Source of the DNA: Leifsonia sp. Root227
GTDB lineage: Bacteria; Actinomycetota; Actinomycetes; Actinomycetales; Microbacteriaceae
Direction: 5' to 3'
DNA: 64,000 bases
Assembly: GCF_001428745.1 (NCBI RefSeq)
Contig: NZ_LMIO01000002.1
Coordinates: 829,533-893,532, forward strand
Part shown: in pieces, positions 55,441 through 64,000 of the stretch
How the letters are laid out: every line of letters begins with the position of its first letter
Numbering within the stretch: the stretch's first letter is position 1
The notes under the pieces: generated by a model
Databases searched by the model: none
Told to the model about the DNA's origin: nothing
Seen by the model: the letters and a program-made list of their open reading frames with translations, nothing else
Position numbers and translations under genes: made by a program

Positions 55441-58400
55441 TGGGCTGGAACAACCCGCCCATCCCGTGGTCGGAGTTCGAGCGGCGGCTCTCCGGCAGGC
55501 GCACCAGCGAGCAGGCCGACGAGCGGCCGTCGTCGCGCAAGCGCCCCGCGTACGTCCCCGCCCCGATCCAGGAGGCGGCGGAGGAGCAGGACGGCGGCCA
55601 CGTCCCGTACGCGGAGCTGCACGCGCACACCAATTTCAGCTTCCTCGACGGCGCCAGCTCGCCGGAGGAACTACTGGAGGAGGCCACCAGGCTGCGCCTG
55701 CACGGCCTCGCCGTCACCGACCACGACGGCCTGTACGGCGTCGTGCACCTGGCCGAGGCCGCCGAGGCGTACGAGCGCGTCAAGACCGTGTTCGGCGCAG
55801 AGCTGTCGCTGGAGCTGAGTCGTCCGCAGAACGGCGAAGCCGACCCGGAGGGCAGTCATCTCGTCGTGCTCGCCAGGCGGCAGGATGGCTACCACCGGCT
55901 CGCCGCCGCCATCACGGACGGCCAGCTCGCCGGTGAGGAGAAGGGACGGCCGGTCTACGACATCGATGGACTGGCGGCACGCGCATCCGGAGAGTGGATG
56001 GTGCTCACCGGCTGCCGCAAGGGCGACGTGCGGCTCGCCCTCGCCTCCGACGGCGAGCGGGCGGCGGAGCGGGAGGTCGCCCGGCTCGGCGAGCTGTTCG
56101 GCCGCGACAACGTCCTGGTCGAGCTGATCGACCACGGCAACCCCCACGACACCACGGACAACGACGCGCTCGCCCGCATCGCCGCCAGGCTCGGGATGCC
56201 CGTGGTCGCCACCAACAACGTGCACTACGCATCGCCCGCCCAGTACCCGCTCGCGTCAGCGCTCTCCGCGGTGCGCGCCCGCAGAAGCCTCGACGAGATG
56301 GACGGCTGGCTGCCGGCCTCCGATGCCGCCCACCTGCGCAGCGGCAGGGAGATGGCGGCCAGGTTCGCCCGGTATCCCGGCGCGGTGGAGCGCACCGTCG
56401 AGGTCGCGGACGACCTCGAGTTCCGGCTGCGCAGCGCCCGCCCCAAACTGCCGAAGCAGGAGGTGCCGGACGGGCACACGCCGATGAGCTGGCTGCGCGA
56501 GCTCACCTGGTGCGGCGCGGAGGAGCGCTATCCCGATCTCGCGAGCAACCAGGCCAAACGGGAGCGCATCGCCCGCGAGCTGGACGTGATCGAGGCGAAG
56601 GACTTCCCCGGCTACTTCCTCATCGTCTACGACATCGTGCGGTACGCCCGCAGCCAGGGCATCCTCTGCCAGGGCAGGGGGTCCGCCGCGAACTCCGCCG
56701 TCTGCTACCTGCTCGGGATCACCGCGGTCGACTCGATCAAGTACGCCCTGCCGTTCGAGCGGTTCCTGTCGAGCATGCGGGAGGAGGAGCCGGACATCGA
56801 CGTCGACTTCGACTCCGACCGGCGCGAGGAGGTCATCCAGTACGTCTACCGGAAGTACGGCAGGCACAACGCCGCCCAGGTGGCGAACGTCATCACCTAC
56901 CGGCCGAAGAACGCCGTGCGCGACATGGCGAAGGCGCTCGGGTACTCCACCGGCCAGCAGGACGGCTGGTCGAAGCAGATCGACTCCTGGGGCTCCATCC
57001 AGCCGACGGCCGACCACGACATCCCGGATGCGGTGGTCGACCTGGCGACGCAGGTGCTGAAGTTCCCGAGACACCTGGGCATCCACTCCGGCGGCATGGT
57101 GCTCACCGACCGCCCCGTCGGCGAGGTCTGCCCGATCGAGCACGCCCGCATGGAGAACCGCACCGTGCTGCAGTGGGACAAGGACGACTGCGCCTGGATG
57201 GGCCTGGTCAAGTTCGACCTGCTGGGGCTCGGGATGCTGAGCGCCATCGACTACGCCATGAAGACCATCGCGGAGTCGCTCGGTGAGCAGTGGACGCTCG
57301 ACAGCATCCCAAAAGAGGAGCAGGGCGTGTACGACATGCTCTGCGTCGCCGACTCGATCGGGGTGTTCCAGGTGGAGAGCCGCGCGCAGATCGGCACACT
57401 GCCCCGTCTGCAGCCGCGCACGTTCTACGACCTGGTGATCGAGATCGCGCTCATCCGGCCAGGCCCCATCCAGGGCGGCGCCGTGCACCCGTACATCCGC
57501 AGGAAGCTCGGCCAGGAGGAGGTGACCTACCTGCATCCTGCGCTGGAGCCCGTGCTGGAACGCACGATGGGGGTGCCGCTGTTCCAGGAGCAGCTGATGC
57601 AGATGGCCGTGGCGGTCGGCGACTGCACGGCGGAGGACGCCGACCTGCTGCGCAGGGCGATGGGCTCCAAGCGCGGGCAGGAGAAGATCGGCTCGCTGCG
57701 CGACAAGCTGTACGCGGGGATGGCCGGCAACGGCATCGTCGGCGACGACGCGGACGCCATCTACGCCAAGATCGAGGCGTTCGCGAACTTCGGCTTCGCG
57801 GAGAGCCACGCGATCAGTTTCGCGCTGCTCGTCTACGTGAGCTCGTGGCTCAAGCTGCACTATCCAGGTGCGTTCCTCGCCGCCCTGCTGCGGGCGCAGC
57901 CGATGGGCTTCTACTCGCCGCGCACGCTCACCGCGGACGCCCGCAGGCACGGTGTGGTGGTGGAGCGGCCGGACATCGAGCGCTCGCAGGTGTTCCCCGT
58001 GCTCGAGCCGATGGATGCGGCAGCGGCAGGGCCGACCGGAACCGACCCGTGCCTCGCGCACGACCAGCCGGAGATCGCATCGTTCGATCGCAGCGTCCCG
58101 CTCGACCACACGCTGCACCGCAGAGACGCCGGCCACGTGGTGCGGCTGGGACTCGCCGGGGTGACGACCATCGGCGAGAAGCTGGCGGAGCGCATCGTCG
58201 CCGAACGCGCATCCGGTGGCCGATACCTGAGCCTGGGCGACCTGTCCAGGAGGGTTGGGCTGAACGTGGCGCAACTGGAGGCGCTCGCCGCGGCCGGTGC
58301 GTTCGAGAGCTTCGGGCTGAGCCGCCGCCAGGCGATCTGGGAGGCCGGTAACGCGGCACAGGAGAAGCCGGAGTACCTGGCGGGAACGTCGATCAGCGTG

Positions 58401-58838
58401 CAGCCCCCTCTGCTGCCGATGCTGAGCCCGGCGGAACAGCTCGCGAGCGACCTGTGGGCCACCGGCATCTCCACCGACGACCACCCCATCGGCTACCTCC
58501 GCCCGCAGTTGCGCGCCCGCGGGGTGTACGCGGCCGACGCCCTGGCGACGGCGGAGTCCGGCCGCCGCATCGAGGTCGGCGGCGTCGTCACGCACAGGCA
58601 GCGCCCCGCGACGGCGGCGGGCGTCACGTTCCTCAACCTGGAGGACGAGACCGGCCTCATCAACGTGATCTGCCCTGTCGGCGTCTGGAACCGCTACCGC
58701 CGCGTTGCCCGCGAAGCTCCCGCCATGGTGATCCGCGGGATGCTCGAACGCAGCGAGGAGGGCGTGGTCAACGTGATCGCCGACCGCCTCGAACCGCTGG
58801 ACGCCGGGATGCGCACGATGTCGCGCGACTTCCGGTGA
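55440..58838 (+). CDS. dnaE2: Error-prone DNA polymerase DnaE2
   Basis: A 1132-residue C-family polymerase. It has the PHP domain (A-E-L-H-A-H-T-N-F-S-F-L-D-G-A-S), the palm with catalytic Asp residues in E-E-P-D-I-D-V-D-F-D-S-D-R-R, the G-R-G-S-A-A-N-S-A-V-C-Y-L-L motif, a helix-hairpin-helix region (L-S-L-G-D-L-S-R-R-V-G-L) and a C-terminal OB fold (G-V-V-T-H-R-Q-R-P). It performs translesion synthesis after damage and causes induced mutation. The ATG overlaps the imuB stop by one base (TGATG), so the operon is coupled. It converges with the AMP nucleosidase gene. Confidence 0.97.
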   Translation: MGWNNPPIPWSEFERRLSGRRTSEQADERPSSRKRPAYVPAPIQEAAEEQDGGHVPYAELHAHTNFSFLDGASSPEELLEEATRLRLHGLAVTDHDGLYGVVHLAEAAEAYERVKTVFGAELSLELSRPQNGEADPEGSHLVVLARRQDGYHRLAAAITDGQLAGEEKGRPVYDIDGLAARASGEWMVLTGCRKGDVRLALASDGERAAEREVARLGELFGRDNVLVELIDHGNPHDTTDNDALARIAARLGMPVVATNNVHYASPAQYPLASALSAVRARRSLDEMDGWLPASDAAHLRSGREMAARFARYPGAVERTVEVADDLEFRLRSARPKLPKQEVPDGHTPMSWLRELTWCGAEERYPDLASNQAKRERIARELDVIEAKDFPGYFLIVYDIVRYARSQGILCQGRGSAANSAVCYLLGITAVDSIKYALPFERFLSSMREEEPDIDVDFDSDRREEVIQYVYRKYGRHNAAQVANVITYRPKNAVRDMAKALGYSTGQQDGWSKQIDSWGSIQPTADHDIPDAVVDLATQVLKFPRHLGIHSGGMVLTDRPVGEVCPIEHARMENRTVLQWDKDDCAWMGLVKFDLLGLGMLSAIDYAMKTIAESLGEQWTLDSIPKEEQGVYDMLCVADSIGVFQVESRAQIGTLPRLQPRTFYDLVIEIALIRPGPIQGGAVHPYIRRKLGQEEVTYLHPALEPVLERTMGVPLFQEQLMQMAVAVGDCTAEDADLLRRAMGSKRGQEKIGSLRDKLYAGMAGNGIVGDDADAIYAKIEAFANFGFAESHAISFALLVYVSSWLKLHYPGAFLAALLRAQPMGFYSPRTLTADARRHGVVVERPDIERSQVFPVLEPMDAAAAGPTGTDPCLAHDQPEIASFDRSVPLDHTLHRRDAGHVVRLGLAGVTTIGEKLAERIVAERASGGRYLSLGDLSRRVGLNVAQLEALAAAGAFESFGLSRRQAIWEAGNAAQEKPEYLAGTSISVQPPLLPMLSPAEQLASDLWATGISTDDHPIGYLRPQLRARGVYAADALATAESGRRIEVGGVVTHRQRPATAAGVTFLNLEDETGLINVICPVGVWNRYRRVAREAPAMVIRGMLERSEEGVVNVIADRLEPLDAGMRTMSRDFR

Positions 58839-58846
58839 CGGGTGGC

Positions 58847-59662
58847 CTACTCGTCCTCGAACCGCAGGTGCCGCACGCTGCGGCCGTTGCGCCGCACCAG
58901 CCGCAGCGCCTCCACACCGATCCGGATGTGCCGCTCCACGAACTGGCCCGTCACGCTGCGATCGCTGTCCGCCGTCTTCACGCCCTCGGGGATCATCGGC
59001 TGGTCGGACACCAGCAGCAGCGCACCGCACGGGATGCGGTTGGCGAAGCCTGCGGCGAAGATCGTCGCCGTCTCCATGTCCACCGCCATCACGCGCGTCT
59101 CCCGCAGCCTGGCCTTGAACGTCTCATCGTGCTCCCAGACGCGGCGGTTGGTCGTGTACACCGTGCCCGTCCAGTAGTCGTGGCCGAAGTCGCGGATCGT
59201 CGTGGACACACCGCGCTGCAACTGGAACGCCGGGAGGGCTGGTACCTCGGGCGGCAGGTAGTCGTTCGACGTGCCCTCGCCGCGGATCGCCGCGATCGGG
59301 AGCACGAGGTCGCCGAGCTGGTTCTTGCGCTTCACGCCGCCGCACTTGCCGAGGAAGAGGGCTGCCTTCGGCGTCACCGCGCTGAGCAGGTCCATCACCG
59401 TCGCGGCGTTGGGGCTGCCCATCCCGAAGTTGATGATCGTGATCCCGTCCGCCGTCGCGTTCGGCATCGGCCGGTCCGCGCCGCGCACCTCAGTGCCGTA
59501 CCACTCGGCGAACCGCTGCACGTAGTCGCCGAAGTTGGTGAGCAGGATGTGCTCGCCGAAATCCTCCACGGCCGTACCCGTGTAGCGGGGCAGCCAGTTG
59601 GCGACGATGTCGCGCTTGTCCCTCAGCCCTGTCACGCCGGTCAACACGGTCTCGCTGCTCAT
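58847..59662 (-). CDS. amn: AMP nucleosidase
   Basis: A 271-residue enzyme of the nucleoside phosphorylase superfamily: Y-T-G-T-A-V-E-D-F-G-E-H-I-L-L-T-N-F-G-D-Y-V, I-I-N-F-G-M-G-S-P-N-A-A-T and V-M-A-V-D-M-E-T-A-T-I-F-A mark the AMP nucleosidase group. It splits AMP to adenine and ribose 5-phosphate. It is shorter than the enterobacterial enzyme of about 480 residues because the N-terminal regulatory domain is absent. It follows the second VIT1 gene on the minus strand after a 54-nt gap. Confidence 0.88.
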   Translation of the reverse strand: MSSETVLTGVTGLRDKRDIVANWLPRYTGTAVEDFGEHILLTNFGDYVQRFAEWYGTEVRGADRPMPNATADGITIINFGMGSPNAATVMDLLSAVTPKAALFLGKCGGVKRKNQLGDLVLPIAAIRGEGTSNDYLPPEVPALPAFQLQRGVSTTIRDFGHDYWTGTVYTTNRRVWEHDETFKARLRETRVMAVDMETATIFAAGFANRIPCGALLLVSDQPMIPEGVKTADSDRSVTGQFVERHIRIGVEALRLVRRNGRSVRHLRFEDE

Positions 59663-59716
59663 CGCCGCCGCCCCTTCATCGCCCTGGTCATCGGTGCGCC
59701 TCTTCCGTCATGCCCA

Positions 59717-61977
<2,261 letters not shown>

Positions 61978-62053
61978 CCGCGTGCTTCGCCGCACGGGCG
62001 GTCGCGCGCTGCGCGGCCGCCCGTCCGCGTTTCAGGATGCGCCGCGCACGGTC

Positions 62054-62210
62054 CGGCGCCGTCCGCTCGTGCGAAGCGTGCGGTCACCGCGCCCGCGACC
62101 GCACGTTCCGCACGACTCGTGCAGCACCGGATCGCGCGCGGCGCCGTCCGCTCGTGCGAAGCGTGCGGTCACCGCGCCCGCGACCGCACGTTCCGCACGA
62201 CTCGTGCAGC
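62054..62210. repeat. Two exact 72-bp direct repeats, each an imperfect inverted repeat
   Basis: Positions 62054-62125 and 62139-62210 are identical, offset 85 bp. Each holds CGTGCG-AAG-CGTGCGGTC, an 11-nt loop and GACCGCACG-TTC-CGCACG, forming a long hairpin. They fill the gap between gdhA and the converging helicase gene and may act as tandem terminators. Confidence 0.92.
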
Positions 62211-62224
62211 CGCAAGCGCCCGTG

Positions 62225-64000
62225 TCAGCCGCGGCCGAGGCGGCGGCGCAGGTAGTCGATTCGGGACTGGAGCTGCGTCACCGACGCCTGCGCGACCGCG
62301 GGGCCGCCGCACGCGCGGCGCAGCTCGGCGTGGATGAGGCCGTGCGGCTCCCCCGTGTTCTTCGAGTACAGCCCGACCAGGCTGTTCAGCAGGCTGCGCT
62401 GCTCCTTGAGGTTGCGGTACAGCGGCGCGGGCGGATGCCCGTCCGCCGCCGGCGGACGGGAGCTGGTGCGACGCGCCTGCCGCTGCTGCCGCTGCGTCAG
62501 CAGCTCGTGCACCTGCTCCGGTTCCAGGATGCCGGGCAGCCCGATGAAGTCGTGCTCCTCGTCGCTGCCGGGCACCGCGAAGCTGCCGAACTCCTGGCCG
62601 TCGTATAGGACCCTGTCGAAGTTCGCCTCTGAGCCGAGCGCCTCGAACGAGAACTCGTCCATCAACCCCTCTGATGCGCGCTCCTGCCGGTTCGCTTCCG
62701 CCATCATGGCGTCTTCCGGGTTGAAGAAGTCGCCTTCGGCGTTCTCGTCCGTCGGCCGGTCGAGGGCGTGGTCGCGCTCCAGTTCGAGCGCGTTGGCGAG
62801 AGCCATCAGCGTCGGTACGTTCGGCAGGAACACCGACGCCGTCTCCCCGCGTCGCCTCGCACGCACGAAACGTCCGATCGCCTGCGCGAAGAACAGCGGC
62901 GTGGATGCGCTGGTCGCGTACACCCCGACCGCCAGCCGGGGAACGTCCACCCCCTCCGACACCATGCGCACCGCGACCATCCAGCGGGAGGTGCCCGCTG
63001 CGAACTCGGCGATCCTGTCGCTCGCCTCCTTCTCGTCGGAGAGCACCACTGTGACCGGCTCGCCGGAGATCTGCTGCAGCAGGTCGGCGTACGCGCGGGC
63101 GGCGTAGTGGTCGGTCGCGATGACCAGGCCGCCCGCATCCGGGATGGCGTTGCGCACCTCGGTGAGGCGGCGGTCAGCGGCGTTCAGGACCGCGGGGATC
63201 CATTCGCCGCGCGGATCGAGCGCCGTGCGCCAGGCCTGCGACGTGATGTCTTTGGTGTTGCCCTCGCCGAGCCGCGCCTCCATCTCGTCGCCTGTTTTGG
63301 TGCGCCAGCGCATGTGCCCGGCGTAGACCAGGAAGATCACCGGTCGCACGACGCCGTCTGCGAGGGCGCGGCCGTAGCCGTAGTTGTAGTCGGTGAGCGA
63401 CGTGCGGATGCCCGCCTTGTCCGGCAGGTACGTCACGAACGGGATGGGAGCGGTATCGGAGCGGAACGGCGTCCCGGTGAGCGAGAGGCGCCGGGTGGCA
63501 CGCTCGAACGCCTCGCGGATGCCGTCGCCCCAGCTCAGAGCGTCGCCGCCGTGGTGCACCTCGTCGAGGATCACGAGCGTGCGGTAGTTCTCCGTGATGT
63601 CTTTGTGCAGGCTCGGGCGCATCGCGACCTGCGCGTATGTGACAGCCACGCCCTTGAAGTGGCGGGCGTATCGGCCGTCCGAGTTCTTGAACTCCGGGTC
63701 GAGGTGCAGTCCGACGCGTTCTGCCGCTTCGGCCCACTGCCGCTTCAGGTGCTCGGTCGGGGCGACGACGGTGATGCGCTCGACAACTCGCCGTGCGAGC
63801 AGCTCGGTGGCGAGTCGCAGCGCGAACGTCGTCTTTCCCGCGCCGGGCGTCGCGGCGGCGAGGAAGTCGCGCGGCTCATGCTCGAAGTATGCGTCGAGCG
63901 CCTCGGCCTGCCAGGCACGCAGTTTGCCTGCTGTACCCCAGGCCGCTCTCTCCGGGAAGGAGGGCGACAGGTGTTCAGCGGCGAACGTTCCGGCGTGCGC
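62225..64000 (-). CDS. DEAD/DEAH-box helicase (superfamily 2), 5' end outside the window
   Basis: At least 592 residues are visible; the frame stays open to the window end, so the start lies beyond it. Walker A is A-A-T-P-G-A-G-K-T-T near the edge, motif II L-V-I-L-D-E-V-H-H-G-G-D, motif III L-T-G-T-P-F-R-S and motif VI A-I-G-R-F-V-R-A-R-R. The layout is that of SSL2/RadD-like DNA helicases. The C-terminal 160 residues are Gln/Arg-rich and specific to actinobacteria. A DNA repair role is plausible. No nuclease domain is visible. Confidence 0.9.
   Translation of the reverse strand, partial: AHAGTFAAEHLSPSFPERAAWGTAGKLRAWQAEALDAYFEHEPRDFLAAATPGAGKTTFALRLATELLARRVVERITVVAPTEHLKRQWAEAAERVGLHLDPEFKNSDGRYARHFKGVAVTYAQVAMRPSLHKDITENYRTLVILDEVHHGGDALSWGDGIREAFERATRRLSLTGTPFRSDTAPIPFVTYLPDKAGIRTSLTDYNYGYGRALADGVVRPVIFLVYAGHMRWRTKTGDEMEARLGEGNTKDITSQAWRTALDPRGEWIPAVLNAADRRLTEVRNAIPDAGGLVIATDHYAARAYADLLQQISGEPVTVVLSDEKEASDRIAEFAAGTSRWMVAVRMVSEGVDVPRLAVGVYATSASTPLFFAQAIGRFVRARRRGETASVFLPNVPTLMALANALELERDHALDRPTDENAEGDFFNPEDAMMAEANRQERASEGLMDEFSFEALGSEANFDRVLYDGQEFGSFAVPGSDEEHDFIGLPGILEPEQVHELLTQRQQRQARRTSSRPPAADGHPPAPLYRNLKEQRSLLNSLVGLYSKNTGEPHGLIHAELRRACGGPAVAQASVTQLQSRIDYLRRRLGRG

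Noticed and set aside
56256..59030. Open frame of 924 codons on the strand opposite dnaE2
   Set aside because: It is antisense to a gene with all polymerase motifs; its translation is rich in Arg, His and Gln with no domain, as expected from the third-position GC of the real gene.
62225..63649. Helicase start at the internal GTG near 63649
   Set aside because: The frame continues to the window end and includes the Walker A motif A-A-T-P-G-A-G-K-T-T, so the gene must start further upstream.

Overview
The window is about 70 percent GC chromosomal DNA from a high-GC Gram-positive bacterium, most probably an actinobacterium of the family Microbacteriaceae (Leifsonia-like). The evidence is actinobacterial marker genes (rbpA, pafB-pafC beside tatA-tatC-helY, the imuA'-imuB-dnaE2 mutasome, a DUF3097 gene), two LexA boxes of the TCGAAC-N4-GTTCGA type, frequent GTG starts and many TANNNT boxes 6-8 nt before a start codon, which suggests leaderless mRNAs. 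I see no rRNA operon, transposase, integrase, prophage or CRISPR array. One tRNA, tRNA-Leu(GAG), is present. The genus is an inference.

Region 1 (1-13.9 kb) is accessory or environmental: a steroid-reductase-like membrane protein, a zinc-ribbon protein with a C-terminal nuclease-like domain, a VOC protein, a universal stress protein, two isochorismatase-fold hydrolases (one lacking the nucleophilic cysteine), a divergent quinone reductase/MarR pair around a clear operator, very acidic small proteins, a terpenoid-cyclase-fold protein, an alpha/beta hydrolase, and an NRAMP-like transporter followed by two PRC-barrel-like genes. Region 2 (13.9-27.9 kb) holds an MFS exporter, an orphan mycosin-like protease with membrane partners, a YtrA-type GntR operon, an arsenate-reductase-like phosphatase, an ECF42-type sigma factor with its YciI partner, a VOC/MarR operon with a perfect palindrome over its promoter, an NAD(P)HX dehydratase, and a divergent MBL-fold hydrolase/TetR pair.

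Region 3 (27.9-47.4 kb) is conserved core: an S9 peptidase and SDR pair, an NfeD/SPFH/GdpD operon, rbpA with a possible SigR/SigH-type promoter, lnt, helY, tatC, tatA, pafC, pafB, an FKBP lipoprotein, trmI, a HAD phosphatase, a PAC2 protein, uppP and an M20 peptidase. Region 4 (47.4-64 kb) holds the tRNA, a CDF transporter, a WYL regulator, an erythrin-VIT1 protein, a DUF1707 protein, an SOS-controlled DUF6504-like gene, DUF3097, cspA, the LexA-controlled imuA'-imuB-dnaE2 operon, AMP nucleosidase, a second VIT1 protein, NADP-glutamate dehydrogenase, and a DEAD/DEAH helicase cut by the window end.

The most novel signal is non-coding. Two 63-nt intergenic elements (45024-45086 on the minus strand, 48585-48647 on the plus strand) align without gaps, share the same ends and an identical 12-nt central segment, and their stems differ by at least five compensatory base-pair changes. 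This suggests a structured repeat family maintained for its fold. Other unexplained items are 72-bp direct repeats at 62.1 kb, three 19-bp-period duplications that each span a stop codon, a Fur-like palindrome over the promoter of a small zinc-finger protein, and the orphan mycosin locus.
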